Positions 34,930 to 44,369 of a stretch of 64,000 nt of DNA are shown piece by piece. The translations under genes and the position numbers were made by a program. Source of the stretch: KBS50 sp042666615 (lineage in GTDB: Bacteria; Actinomycetota; Actinomycetes; Mycobacteriales; Micromonosporaceae); assembly GCF_042666615.1 (NCBI RefSeq), contig NZ_JBHTDD010000001.1, positions 124,001 through 188,000 of the forward strand. The letters run 5' to 3'. The notes under the pieces are model-generated. The model was not told the origin of the DNA, searched no databases, and saw only the letters and a program-made list of their open reading frames with translations. Position 1 is the stretch's first letter, and each line of letters starts with the position of its first letter.

Positions 34930-35895
34930 CTACCGGAGTTTCGGGTCGAGGGCTTCGCGCACTGCCTCGCCGAGCATGACGAAACTGAGCACCGCGACGA
35001 CCAGGAAGCTGGCGGGGAAGAACAGCAGATACGGCAGGACCTGGATGTAGGACCGTGCCTCACTGACCATGACACCCCAGGACACCACCGGGGACTGCAG
35101 TCCCACGCCGAGGAAGGACAGCGTCGCCTCGGCGCCGATGAACGAGCCGATCAGGATCGTGGAGTAGACCAGCAGCGGAGCCAGACAGTTGGGCAACAGG
35201 TGCTTCATGATGATCCGGCGGTTGCTGGCGCCCAGGGCCCGGGCCGCCATGATGTAGTCGGCCTGCTTGGTGGCGAGCACCGAGGACCGCATGATCCGCA
35301 TCGAGACCGGCCAGGTCAGGATGACCAGCGACATGATCACCAGACCCATGATCTTGACCGTGCTGTTGTTCGAGCCGGGGCTGTTGAACGTGGTCAGGAT
35401 GACGATCGCACCGAGCACGAACGGCAGGCCGAAGAAGATGTCGGTCAGCCGGGAGAGCAGCGCGTCGATCCAGCCGCCCTTGAACCCGGCGATGATCCCG
35501 ACCGTGCCGCCCAGCAGTACCGTGCCGATTGTGGACAACACCGAAACCACGATCGAGGCCCGGGCGCCGTAGATCGTCCGGGCGAACTCGTCCCGGCCCA
35601 GCATGTCGTAGCCGAACCAGCCGTCACCGCTCGGACCCACCCGCGCCCGGTCCAGCGTGCCGGCTGTCGGGTCGACCGAGGTGAACAGCGACGGGACCGC
35701 CGCCATCACCAGGAACAGCAGGATGAGCACCGACGCGATCCAGAACAACGGCTTGCGCCGCAGGTCCCGCCAGGCGTCGCCGAGCAGCCCGCGCGGCTTG
35801 TCCGGCCCGCGATTCGACTGACCGTCGTCGGAGGAGCCGGCCAGGGCCGGCTGGTCGGTGGGTGCGGTGCTGACCATCGAGGTCGGGTCACTCAT
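34930..35895 (-). CDS. oppC: Peptide ABC importer permease, OppC/DppC type
   Basis: 321 residues with six membrane segments. An N-terminal cytoplasmic tail rich in Pro/Ser/Asp leads to the first helix at about 45-65. The EAA-like loop is DYIMAARALGASNRRIIMKHLLPN. The ATG at 35895 overlaps the end of oppB by 8 bases. It forms the channel with OppB. Confidence 0.94.
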   Translation of the reverse strand: MSDPTSMVSTAPTDQPALAGSSDDGQSNRGPDKPRGLLGDAWRDLRRKPLFWIASVLILLFLVMAAVPSLFTSVDPTAGTLDRARVGPSGDGWFGYDMLGRDEFARTIYGARASIVVSVLSTIGTVLLGGTVGIIAGFKGGWIDALLSRLTDIFFGLPFVLGAIVILTTFNSPGSNNSTVKIMGLVIMSLVILTWPVSMRIMRSSVLATKQADYIMAARALGASNRRIIMKHLLPNCLAPLLVYSTILIGSFIGAEATLSFLGVGLQSPVVSWGVMVSEARSYIQVLPYLLFFPASFLVVAVLSFVMLGEAVREALDPKLR

Positions 35896-36814
35896 AGCGG
35901 ATCCTCGGGTCCAGGGCGGCGTACAGCAGGTCGATGATCAGGTTCATCAGCAGATAAACCACCACCAGGATGACGACGATGGAGACCACCGTCGCGCTCT
36001 CCTTGCGGAGGATCGCCTGGTAGACCTGACTGCCGATGCCGTTGATGTTGAAGATGCCCTCGGTCACGATGGCGCCGCCCATCAGGCTGCCCACTTCGGT
36101 GCCGAGGAAGGTGAGTACGGGGATCATCGAGTTCCGAAGCAGGTGCACCCCGACCACGCGGCGCATCGGCAGGCCCTTGGCGATCGCCGTCCGTACGTAG
36201 TCGGCGCGCCGGTTCTCCGCGATGCTCGTCCTGGCCAGTCGGGCGATGTACGCCATCGAGACGCTGCCCATCACGAGCCCGGGCACCAGCAGTTCTGTGA
36301 AGGTGGCCTCGCCGGACACGGTCGGCCTGATGATCCCCCACTTGACGCCCAGCAGCCACTGCAGCAGGAAGCCGGTGACGAACGTCGGCAGGGCGATCAG
36401 GAACAGCGTGGACACCAGGACGAGGTTGTCGGCGAAGCCGCTGCGCCGCAGGCCGGTGAGCACACCGGCGGTGACGCCGATGAGCGCCTGGAAGGCGACG
36501 GCGACAAGTGCGAGCCGCAGGGTGGTGGGGTACGAACTGATGATCAGTTCGCTGATCTCCCGGTTGCCGTAGGTCTCCCCGAGGTCCCCCTGGAGCAGGT
36601 TCTTCATGTACGTGCCGTACTGAACGAAGAGGTTCTCGTTGAGGTTGAACTTCTCGTTCATCTTGGCGATGTACGACTCGGGGCACTGCCGGTCACCGCA
36701 CTTGCCGGCGAACGGGTCACCGGGCACCGACCAGACCAGCCAGTAGATCAGGAATGTGGTCCCGATGAAGACCGGGACGAGTTGGAGAAGCCGTCTCAGC
36801 AAGTAACGGCCCAT
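35888..36814 (-). CDS. oppB: Peptide ABC importer permease, OppB/DppB type
   Basis: 308 residues with six membrane segments. Characteristic parts are MGRYLLRRLLQLVPVFIG, the long external loop, and the EAA loop RADYVRTAIAKGLPMRRVVGVHLLRN. The ATG at 36814 has GGAGGAC upstream; an open frame continues to 36853 but that part has no similarity. The periplasmic (extracytoplasmic) loop between helices 1 and 2 contains two Cys. It follows oppA after about 140 bases. Confidence 0.94.
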   Translation of the reverse strand: MGRYLLRRLLQLVPVFIGTTFLIYWLVWSVPGDPFAGKCGDRQCPESYIAKMNEKFNLNENLFVQYGTYMKNLLQGDLGETYGNREISELIISSYPTTLRLALVAVAFQALIGVTAGVLTGLRRSGFADNLVLVSTLFLIALPTFVTGFLLQWLLGVKWGIIRPTVSGEATFTELLVPGLVMGSVSMAYIARLARTSIAENRRADYVRTAIAKGLPMRRVVGVHLLRNSMIPVLTFLGTEVGSLMGGAIVTEGIFNINGIGSQVYQAILRKESATVVSIVVILVVVYLLMNLIIDLLYAALDPRIRYE

Positions 36815-36953
36815 GGGTCGTCCTCCAGATAGGACGCGTCGGACGCCCGACACGAGTGGCGAAACGGTGCCGAGGGCGCGGATCCCGCGCCCTCGGCCGC
36901 TACCTACCGGCTCGAACCCGCGGGTGGCGGGCCCGAGCCGGAATCAGCTCTGA

Positions 36954-38594
36954 TCAGGAAAGCTCCACTGAAGACAGGTCGATCGGGCCCTTGGCGCTGG
37001 TCTGGACCTTCGCGATCTTCTCGGAGTAACCCGACTGCTGGGCGTAGAAGAACACCACGATCGAGGGGACGTCCCGGTCGACGATCTCGATGGCCTCGGC
37101 GAACTTCTTGTGCGCGTCGTCGACGCTCGCCTGGGCGATGCCCTCGCGGTAGAGCCTGTCCACGTCGGGGTTCTTGTAGTCGCCGTCGTTGGATGAACCA
37201 CCGTAGACGAACAGCGGGCCGAGCCAGTTCTCGACGTCCGGGTAGTCCTGCTGCCAGGCAGCCCGGTACGGGCCCTTCATCTGGCGCTTGTCGATGGCGT
37301 CACGGAACTGCGCGAACGTCGGAACGGCGATGGCATTCGTCTCGATGTTGAGCGTGTTCTTGATGCTCTGCGCGACGGCCTCCATCCACTCCTTGTGCGG
37401 GCCGTTCGAGTTGTAGTACATGTCCAACTTGCCCTGGAAGCCACCGGCCTCCTGGAGCAGCCGCTTGGCCTCCTCCGGGTTGAACTCGCAGGACTTGCAG
37501 TTGCCAGCGACGGCGCCCGGGGTCAGCGGGTTGGCCCAGCTGTCCGCCGGCTTCTTCGAGCCGTCGAAGATCTTGTCGGTGATCGCCTTCCGGTCGACCG
37601 CCAGCGAGATCGCCTTGCGAACCCGCACGTCCTGGAACCGGTCGTCGTAGAACGGGAAGTCGATCTTCGTGGTCGACGGGACCGGGACGTCGATCACCCG
37701 GTCCGCGAGGTCGACCTTCCACTTGCCACCGACAAGTGCCGACGTCGGCACCTGCTGCAGGAAGTCCAGGTTGCCGGCCTGCAGGTCGTTGTACGCGGCC
37801 TGATCGTCCTTGTACAGCCGGACCGTGACGTCCTTGATCTTGACCTTGTCATCGAGCTGGTAGTCGTCGAACCGGGTCAGCTTGATGTCGACGTCGTTCT
37901 CCCAGGAAACGAACTTGACCGGTCCGTTGCCGATCGGGTTCTTGCCGAACTCCTCGGGAGTGCTCTTGAAGAACGCGTCCGGCAGCGGCATGAAGGCGCT
38001 GTAGCCGAGCATCGTCGGGAAGATCGAGAACGGCGCGCCCAGGGTCACCTCGAAGGTCGTCTCATCGATGACCTTGAGACCCTTCATCTGGTCGACCGCT
38101 GGCTTCGGGGCCGTTTGCGGCCCGTCCGGACCATCCGGGTCCTTGGTGTGCACCTCACTGAAACCATCGATCTTGTCGAAGAACGTGGCGTTCGCGGCAC
38201 CGCTCGGCCCGTACGCGGCCCAGTTCCAGGCCTTGACGAAGTTCTCCGCCTTGACGTCGGTGCCGTCGTGGAACTTGGTGCCCTGCTTGATCTTGATCGT
38301 GTAGACCTTGGAGTCCGGCGTCTCGATCGACTCAGCGAGAGCGTTCTCGGGCTCGCCGCCGTCGGACGGGTATCTCACCAGGCCGGTCCAGAGGTGGTCA
38401 ACGACGTTGCCGCCACCGGTCTCGGTGGTGTTCGCCGGGACGAGCGGGTTCTGCGGCTGGGACCCGTCGATGACGATGGCACCGTCGGCGGTGTTGCCGC
38501 CGCTGTCGTCGCCACCGCCACTGCCACAGCCTGCCGCGACGAGTGCGACGGTCGCGCCCAGCGCGACCGCACCCGCTCGCTTCGAGACTCTCAT
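36954..38594 (-). CDS. oppA: Oligopeptide-binding lipoprotein (OppA/DppA family)
   Basis: 546 residues. The signal peptide ends in a lipobox LVAAGC (Cys near residue 23), so it is membrane-tethered outside the cell. It has the family-5 solute-binding fold with VDHLWTGLVRYPSDG, the WNWAAYGPSG and DDYQLDDKVKIKDVTVRLYKDD segments, and a C-terminal RDVPSIVVFFYAQQSGYS. It would bind short peptides and deliver them to OppBC. The ATG at 38594 follows AGAGGAGGCTTC. It starts the opp operon (oppABCDF), so the promoter lies in the 577-base upstream gap. Confidence 0.93.
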   Translation of the reverse strand: MRVSKRAGAVALGATVALVAAGCGSGGGDDSGGNTADGAIVIDGSQPQNPLVPANTTETGGGNVVDHLWTGLVRYPSDGGEPENALAESIETPDSKVYTIKIKQGTKFHDGTDVKAENFVKAWNWAAYGPSGAANATFFDKIDGFSEVHTKDPDGPDGPQTAPKPAVDQMKGLKVIDETTFEVTLGAPFSIFPTMLGYSAFMPLPDAFFKSTPEEFGKNPIGNGPVKFVSWENDVDIKLTRFDDYQLDDKVKIKDVTVRLYKDDQAAYNDLQAGNLDFLQQVPTSALVGGKWKVDLADRVIDVPVPSTTKIDFPFYDDRFQDVRVRKAISLAVDRKAITDKIFDGSKKPADSWANPLTPGAVAGNCKSCEFNPEEAKRLLQEAGGFQGKLDMYYNSNGPHKEWMEAVAQSIKNTLNIETNAIAVPTFAQFRDAIDKRQMKGPYRAAWQQDYPDVENWLGPLFVYGGSSNDGDYKNPDVDRLYREGIAQASVDDAHKKFAEAIEIVDRDVPSIVVFFYAQQSGYSEKIAKVQTSAKGPIDLSSVELS

Positions 38595-39171
38595 TCGTGA
38601 AGCCTCCTCTTTCCTTCTACCTCGGTAAGGCGTGCTGTCCCGCACGCCGGGGATGAACCGCGACAGACCGCGCCGTCGCGTACCGCCGAAGAACTATCGC
38701 AGGGCCATCGGTGCGCCTCCGTGCACACCGATGAACCGCCGGTCCTCGCCACCCGAGCGCTGACGCCACGAAGCCCCGGCGCCACGGTGGCCAGGCAGAC
38801 CTACCGCGCTTTTGAGGGGATCAGCCGGGGCGACTCACGTGAGGGGGTGAGGTGTTGTCACTGTTCCACTATCTGAGCGCCAGGCGAAAGCGCCGTTATC
38901 AAGCCGTTAGTCGGCCGGTGCGTCACAGAGACGCGCCGGTCGTCACCTTTCCGTGCCCCGACCAGGATGCAGGCTAGTCCGCCGACCTGGCCGTCAACCA
39001 CTCGGATACAGGTCATGATCCGGAACGAACCGGCCACCTGGGGTCACTCGGCGCACAAATTTGGACACTCTGCGTACCCGCCGCCGTGCCGAATGATATT
39101 CGCCACTTTCGCGCCTCGCCGACGCACCGGTGCCCCCGCCATCGGGCGAGGGCACCGGTGGGTGGTGGCCG
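38595..39171. other. Intergenic region upstream of oppA
   Basis: This 577-base gap is convincing as non-coding: short open frames here lack a ribosome site. It must hold the opp promoter on the minus strand. A TTGACG-like box at 38992-38997 (read on the minus strand) with a poor -10 15 bases away is only a weak candidate. The region from about 38870 to 39090 is AT-richer. The terminator of the thioester protein is at the far end. Confidence 0.45.
39125..39160 (-). terminator. Terminator after the thioester surface protein gene
   Basis: The perfect 11-base stem CACCGGTGCCC (125-135) / GGGCACCGGTG (150-160) lies 11 bases past the minus-strand stop at 39172. Confidence 0.85.
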
Positions 39172-40242
39172 TCAGGCGGTGAACCGCAGCCGACGACGAC
39201 GCACGAAGAACACCGTGACGGCGCCGACGGCCAGCAACACCGCGCCGAGACCCAGGACGATCCCCGTGGAGCTGCCGGTGACCGGCAGGACCGGGCCGCC
39301 GGGCGTGGCCGGGCTGGCCGGCGCCGCGGCGAACGCCGCCTCGGCCCCCGCCGTCACCTTCTCGCCAGCGGTACCACCCAGGATCAGCTTCTGCGCCTTT
39401 CCGTTCGGGTAGAGGAACACCCGTCCGAACGACACGGATCCCGAACCGGTGGCAGTGACGCTTACCTTGCCGGTTCCCTCACCGACCAGCCAGAACTGTC
39501 CACCGTTGACCGTCTCGGTCACCGGCTTGCCCGTCGCGTCGACTGCCTGACCGCCCTCGACGGCCAGGGTGATGGCGCCCGCCGGGCCAGCGACCGTGAA
39601 CGGACCGGCCTTCGCGCCGGCCGCTGCCGAGGCGGACTTCGGGTCCAGCGTCAGACTGGGCTTCGGCTCCGGCTGATCGGTGGCGTTCTTGACCAGGTAG
39701 TCCCGGACCTGCTGGACGACCTGGTACTGGGCCTTGGGAAGCAGTCCCTTGCCGTCCTGCCAGTCGCCCAGCTCCACGCCGTCGCTGAAGTGCCAGACCG
39801 CGGTCTGGGTGCCGAAGTACAGCAGCTTGTTGACGGTCTTGCGGTCGACGTTCGTCGGCAGCGTGGCCCCGGCCGCCTCGGCCAGCTTTGCGGCCTCGAC
39901 GTTCGGGTGGCCGTGGGTCAGCACCCACTGGACCTTGCCGAGGTTCTTCACCTGGGAGGCGTCCCAGGTGCCCTCGCGGTACTCCTTGCCCAACGCGATG
40001 CTGGTGTGGAAGTCGATGCAGTAGGCGGTGACCGACTCACCGTCGACCGCCAGGGTGAACGACGAGGTCCCCTTGGCCTTACCGTTCAGGATGAGCTTTA
40101 CGTCACCGCCCTCGACCTGCGACGGGACGCCGGTGACCGGCGGGTCGGCGGCGGCCGGCCCGGCGACGCCAAGCGTCAGCGCGGCGCCGGCGAACACGGC
40201 CAGGGCGGTACGCCCCCAGCGCGCGGCTCTACGTCCGAACAT
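39172..40242 (-). CDS. TQXA-type thioester surface protein with sortase signal
   Basis: 356 residues. A signal peptide (about 1-32, ending AAADPP) is followed by a thioester domain. The reactive Cys is in VTAYCIDFH (Cys75) and the partner Gln in GTQTAVWHF (Gln146), a pair that forms an internal Cys-Gln isopeptide-like thioester. An Ig-like region follows (about 185-300). The C-terminus has LPVTG (about 320), a hydrophobic helix and Arg-rich tail, a sortase sorting signal. Such proteins bind covalently to host or substrate amines. The ATG at 40242 is downstream of a strong promoter. No sortase is encoded in the window. Confidence 0.92.
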   Translation of the reverse strand: MFGRRAARWGRTALAVFAGAALTLGVAGPAAADPPVTGVPSQVEGGDVKLILNGKAKGTSSFTLAVDGESVTAYCIDFHTSIALGKEYREGTWDASQVKNLGKVQWVLTHGHPNVEAAKLAEAAGATLPTNVDRKTVNKLLYFGTQTAVWHFSDGVELGDWQDGKGLLPKAQYQVVQQVRDYLVKNATDQPEPKPSLTLDPKSASAAAGAKAGPFTVAGPAGAITLAVEGGQAVDATGKPVTETVNGGQFWLVGEGTGKVSVTATGSGSVSFGRVFLYPNGKAQKLILGGTAGEKVTAGAEAAFAAAPASPATPGGPVLPVTGSSTGIVLGLGAVLLAVGAVTVFFVRRRRLRFTA

Positions 40243-40356
40243 GTCCGATAACTACCTCTCCCCAGGGGGTCGCTCGCGCGGTGCGCCCGCGCGGCGGAAG
40301 GACACGCGCCCGCAGGCGGCCCCACATAGGTCCAGACTCCGCGTAACGCGAAAGGG

Positions 40357-40385
40357 ATTATCGACGCCGGAGAGAGGTTTGTCAG
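40357..40385 (-). promoter_or_regulatory. Sigma-70-type promoter of the thioester surface protein
   Basis: On the minus strand, CTGACA (complement of 380-385), a 17-base spacer and GATAAT (complement of 357-362) form a near-consensus promoter. The start would be near 40350, giving a leader of about 108 bases. Confidence 0.65.
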
Positions 40386-40473
40386 CACCCTTCTGCCACA
40401 TGAATCACATCTGTACCAATGGCCACAAAGTTTGATCAGGCTCAACCGCCCGGTGGTGTCGCAGACGAGCTGC

Positions 40474-41160
40474 TCAGACGAGCCGACGGTCGGCGGCCCA
40501 TCGGGACAGTTCGTACCGGTTGGACATCTGGAGCTTGCGCAGCACGTTCGAGACGTGCGTCTCCACCGTCTTGATGGAGATGAACAGCTCCTTCGCGATC
40601 TCCTTGTAGGCGTAGCCGCGGGCCAGCAGGCGCAGCACCTCCCGTTCCCGGTTGGTCAACTGGTCCAGCTCGGGATCGGCGACCGGCGCGTCCGGTCGCG
40701 CGGCGAACGCGTCGAGCACGAACCCGGCCAGCCGCGGGCTGAAGACCGCGTCGCCGTCGGCCACCCGGCGGATCGCGGCGGCCAGTTCGTCCGAGGAGAT
40801 GGTCTTCGTCACGTAGCCTCGCGCTCCGGCCCGGATCAACCCGATCACGTCCTCGGCCGCGTCCGAGACGCTGAGCGCCAGGAACCGGATCTGTGGGTGG
40901 GTGCGGCGCACCTGGTCGAGCACCGCCCGTCCGCCACCATCCGGCATGTGCACGTCGAGCAACACGACGTCCGGTTCGGCGGCGGTCACCCGGCTCACCG
41001 CCTCGGCGACCGTGCTCGCCTCCCCGATCACCTCCACGTGAGCGCCGAGTTCGGCCCGCACGCCGGCCCGGAACATCGCGTGGTCGTCGACGAGAAACAC
41101 CCGCAGCGTTCGCGGCGCGCCCCGCTCCGTGTCGCGCTCGATCGGCTGGTCGTCGCTCAT
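40474..41160 (-). CDS. NarL/LuxR-type response regulator (LiaR-like)
   Basis: 228 residues. The receiver has acidic pocket VDDH (Asp25-26), phospho-acceptor Asp69 in VVLLDVHMP, and conserved Lys in GYVTKTI. The HTH is LTNREREVLRLLARGYAYKEIAKELFISIKTVETHV. The ATG at 41160 is 2 bases after the kinase stop, with AGGTAGGA overlapping it, so it is translationally coupled to the kinase at 41163. It probably controls the envelope-stress response together with the divergent PspC protein. Confidence 0.93.
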   Translation of the reverse strand: MSDDQPIERDTERGAPRTLRVFLVDDHAMFRAGVRAELGAHVEVIGEASTVAEAVSRVTAAEPDVVLLDVHMPDGGGRAVLDQVRRTHPQIRFLALSVSDAAEDVIGLIRAGARGYVTKTISSDELAAAIRRVADGDAVFSPRLAGFVLDAFAARPDAPVADPELDQLTNREREVLRLLARGYAYKEIAKELFISIKTVETHVSNVLRKLQMSNRYELSRWAADRRLV

Positions 41161-41162
41161 TC

Positions 41163-42491
41163 CTACCTGTCCTTTCCGGCCGCGGCGCGATCCGGGGTGG
41201 GCAGCGTCAGCCGCACCTCGGTGCCGTCGCCCGGCTCGCTCCGGATCTCAGCCCGGCCGCCATGCCGGTCCATCCGACCAATGATCGAACCACGTACCCC
41301 GTGCCGATGATCCTCCACCGCCGTCGGGTCGAAGCCCGCCCCACGGTCCCGGACGAAGACGCTTATCTGGTCCGGCTCGACCTCAGCGTAGAGCGAGACC
41401 GTCTGCACCTTGGCATGCCGGGCCGCGTTCACCAGGGCCTCCCGGGCGGCGGCGATCAGGGCGTCCATCCGCTCGTCGGTTTCCCGGTCGCCCACGACGA
41501 CCGCCTCGACGGTGATGGCGTACGTGTCCTCCACCTCCGCGGCCGCCTGTTCCAACGCCGCCGCCAGCCGCTCGTTGGGCGAGGCGGTCGGCTTGTAGAG
41601 CCAGTTGCGCAGCGACCGCTCCTGACCCCGGGCCAGTCGTTGCACCGTCTTCACGTCCCCGGCGTTCCGCAGGATCAACGCCAGCGTGTGCAGCACCTGG
41701 TCATGCACCATCGCCGCGAGTTCGGCCCGCTCCTGCTCCCGGATGCGCCCTTCGCGTTCGGCGCGGAGTTGGCTGTAGGTCCGCCACAGCACGGGCGCGA
41801 CGACCACGCCGACACCGGCGAGGCCGACCATGGCGAAGATGACGCCGTTGAGCACCGCGTCGAAGTTCTCCCGGGGCGAGTAGACGGCCGCGACTCCGAT
41901 GATCCCCACGGCCACCAGGACGCCACCACCGATGAACCGGAGCACGAAGGCCCGCCGGTCGTTCTCCTCGACCACCGCGCTCAGCCAGGGCACCGGCATC
42001 CGCTCGTGCAGCCCGCTGCGGCGCTCCGGTGCCGCCTGGTGCCAGACCACGCCGACCCCGATCGCGATGATCGCCACGAGCCAGCCGGCCGTGCTGGCCA
42101 CGCCGACCGAGTCGAACAGCAGTACCTGGACCATGATCATCCCAAGGCCGATCGCCACGAAGGGCAGCAACTGCACCAGGTCCCGGCGGGGCGGCGGCCC
42201 GGCGGTGCCCGGCCGCAGCGGCACGACCGCCCAGAAAGCCGCGTACAGCAGCAGGCCGAGCCCGCTGAGGCTGAGCAGGACCACGAAGGCGATCCGTACG
42301 CGCAGCACCGAGATGCCCAGGTGCTGGGCGACCCCGGACGCCACGCCGGCCACCATGCGGTGGTCGCGCACCCGGTAGAGGCGGGGAGGCTCGGTCGCGA
42401 TGCTGATCGCTGACTCCCTGGTCGTGAGCCGATGGGTCGGTCGACCCAGCCCGCGGGAATAGGACCACCGGCCGGGCATCTCGATGGTCAC
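41163..42491 (-). CDS. Sensor histidine kinase with N-terminal PspC domain
   Basis: 442 residues. PspC domain about 35-100 (LYRVRDHRMVAGVASGVAQHLG and a membrane segment), then several membrane segments to about 265. The kinase core has ELAAMVHDQVLHTLALILR with the likely phospho-acceptor His (NarL-type HisKA_3), then N-box AAREALVNAARHA, and G box DRGAGFD. The architecture fits a LiaS-like cell-envelope sensor with PspC as a membrane partner. The GTG at 42491 is the in-frame start but lacks a good ribosome site; the real start may be the ATG at 42479. It is divergent from a PspC-LiaF-like gene. Confidence 0.87.
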   Translation of the reverse strand: MTIEMPGRWSYSRGLGRPTHRLTTRESAISIATEPPRLYRVRDHRMVAGVASGVAQHLGISVLRVRIAFVVLLSLSGLGLLLYAAFWAVVPLRPGTAGPPPRRDLVQLLPFVAIGLGMIMVQVLLFDSVGVASTAGWLVAIIAIGVGVVWHQAAPERRSGLHERMPVPWLSAVVEENDRRAFVLRFIGGGVLVAVGIIGVAAVYSPRENFDAVLNGVIFAMVGLAGVGVVVAPVLWRTYSQLRAEREGRIREQERAELAAMVHDQVLHTLALILRNAGDVKTVQRLARGQERSLRNWLYKPTASPNERLAAALEQAAAEVEDTYAITVEAVVVGDRETDERMDALIAAAREALVNAARHAKVQTVSLYAEVEPDQISVFVRDRGAGFDPTAVEDHRHGVRGSIIGRMDRHGGRAEIRSEPGDGTEVRLTLPTPDRAAAGKDR

Positions 42492-42608
42492 ACGCCGTGC
42501 GGCGGGTGACCACGGGGACGCCCCGGAGCTTGTCCCCCGGCAATCTCAGGGTGGCGTCAGGGTCACCTCCTGAGGTCACGGGGCCCATGCCGGCGGGAGG
42601 ATCGGGCC

Positions 42609-44369
42609 ATGACCGACGAACCTGCCGTGCCCGGATCCGGCACGCCGGAGGGCGGTCGCCACCCGAGCGTTCCCGCCGCGCCGCGGCCGACGGCCGGGGG
42701 CGGACCGTCCGCCGCGCCGCCACCGCCCGGTGCGCCGCCACCGCCCGGCGCGCCGCCACCGCCCGGCGCGCCGCCACCGCCCGGCGCGCCGCCACGGCCC
42801 GGCGCCGGCGATCCGCCAGGATCGCCGCCCCATGCCTCCGGACCGCCGCTGGGCGGCGCCGGCTTCACCTCGCGGTACGGGCTGGTGCGACCCCGCGAGG
42901 GTCGCTACCTGGCCGGGGTGTGCGCCGCCATCGGTCGGGCCACCAACACCGATCCGGTGTTGTGGCGGGTGCTCCTCGCCGTGCTCGGTTTCTTCGGCGG
43001 CATCGGCATCCTTGTCTACCTGGCGGCCTGGCTGATCATCCCGGCCGAGGGTGACTCCGCATCACCGGTGGAGGCCATGCTCGGCCGCGGCCGGTCCAGC
43101 ATGTCGCCGATCACGGTGCTCGTGCTGGGCGTCGTCGTCGCCGTGTTGTTCGGTCTGATCGTCACGGACAAGTTCCGCGCCGTCCTGCTCGGCGCCGCCA
43201 TCCTCATCGTGGGTGCGCTACTGCTCAACCGGGATGGCGGCCGCGGCGCTCCCCCACCGGCCGACGCGACCCCGACCTACCCGCCGGCACCACCGGGTAC
43301 GCCCTGGTCAGCGTCTGTTCCACCGGGTACGCCGGGAAGCCCGCCGTCGGCACACCCCGCGCCGGAGAGCGGCTATCCCGCGGCTCCGTCCGGGGACCCG
43401 GGCCGTGCGGCGGAACCGTCGAGCGGGGTGCCGCGCCTCGGTCCCGTCACCGCCACCGGAGCGCCGCACGCCGGCGGAACGCCGTCCACCGTGCCCCACC
43501 CGCTCGATTCAGCGGACCAGCTCAGCTATCCGGTCGGCATGTCGGCACCGACCACCGGCGCACCGGCTGGATACGGCGCCGCGACCTGGCCGGCTCCGGC
43601 GGCGCAGCCTCCGCCGGACTTCCCTGCCACGACACCGCTGGGACCGACCCTCGACCGTGGCTACCGCCCGGCCTTCGCCCCGCGCGGTCCATTCGCCTCG
43701 GCCACGACCGACAGATATCCACCGGTGCCGCCACCGGTAAAGCCGCCGAAGCCGCCGCGGGAGAGGTCGCCACTCGGCGCCGCCACCTTTTCGCTGATCT
43801 TCGTGGCGATCGGGGTGGTGGCCGTGCTCGACCTGATGAACGCGGTGCCGGTAGCACCCTCCGCGTACTTCTTCGCCGCGCTTGTCACCATCGCCCTCGG
43901 GTTGCTGGTAGGCACGTGGTTCGGTCGGGCCCGGTGGCTGATCGCGCTGGGGTTGGCCGCCGCGCTGGCGCTCGGCATCTCCACTCTCGCCGAGGTCGGC
44001 GGGCAGAACGCGAACGTGGGCAGCACCGCGGTCTGGATGCCGACCAGCGACGACGAGTTGGCGGACAGTTACACCAACGCGTTCGGGGACGCCACCCTGG
44101 ACCTACGCCAGCTGGATTTCGCCGACCGGGACCGGGAGGTCGCGGTGACCGTCCACTTCGGCACGCTGCAGGTGCTGCTTCCGCCCACGGTGGACGCGAC
44201 CGTGTCGACCGAGGTACGGGCCGGTGACGCCCAGGTGTTCCGGCATCAGTGGAGTGGCGTGGACGTCGGCACCCGTGAGGTGACCGACCTCGGTCCGGAC
44301 GGCACCGGGGGCGGGAAGATCCGGCTGCGGCTGCGTGTCGACGCCGGCAACGTGGAGGTGCAGAGATGA
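42609..44369 (+). CDS. PspC-domain protein with LiaF-like C-terminus
   Basis: 586 residues. An N-terminal Pro/Gly/Ala region (with APPPPG repeats at about 36-65) precedes a PspC domain around 90-150 (GRYLAGVCAAIGRATNTDPVLWRVLLAVLGF). A long Pro-rich linker follows, then four membrane segments (about 395-470). The C-terminal soluble domain of about 110 residues is rich in beta strands (RQLDFADRDREVAVTVHFGTLQVLLPP), as in LiaF/DUF2154. LiaF proteins restrain LiaRS-type kinases, and here it is encoded divergently beside such a pair. The ATG at 42609 follows GGGAGGATC. It overlaps the next gene by 4 bases. Confidence 0.85.
   Translation: MTDEPAVPGSGTPEGGRHPSVPAAPRPTAGGGPSAAPPPPGAPPPPGAPPPPGAPPPPGAPPRPGAGDPPGSPPHASGPPLGGAGFTSRYGLVRPREGRYLAGVCAAIGRATNTDPVLWRVLLAVLGFFGGIGILVYLAAWLIIPAEGDSASPVEAMLGRGRSSMSPITVLVLGVVVAVLFGLIVTDKFRAVLLGAAILIVGALLLNRDGGRGAPPPADATPTYPPAPPGTPWSASVPPGTPGSPPSAHPAPESGYPAAPSGDPGRAAEPSSGVPRLGPVTATGAPHAGGTPSTVPHPLDSADQLSYPVGMSAPTTGAPAGYGAATWPAPAAQPPPDFPATTPLGPTLDRGYRPAFAPRGPFASATTDRYPPVPPPVKPPKPPRERSPLGAATFSLIFVAIGVVAVLDLMNAVPVAPSAYFFAALVTIALGLLVGTWFGRARWLIALGLAAALALGISTLAEVGGQNANVGSTAVWMPTSDDELADSYTNAFGDATLDLRQLDFADRDREVAVTVHFGTLQVLLPPTVDATVSTEVRAGDAQVFRHQWSGVDVGTREVTDLGPDGTGGGKIRLRLRVDAGNVEVQR
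42714..42803 (+). repeat. Five tandem 18-base units encoding APPPPG
   Basis: Five copies of an 18-base unit (starts 42714, 42732, 42750, 42768, 42786) are almost identical at DNA level and encode Ala-Pro-Pro-Pro-Pro-Gly. Such a repeat should be prone to length change. Confidence 0.9.

Noticed and set aside
42209..42800. CRISPR-like array in the 18-base repeats at 42714-42803
   Set aside because: The units are contiguous without spacers and translate in frame to APPPPG, so this is a coding tandem repeat.
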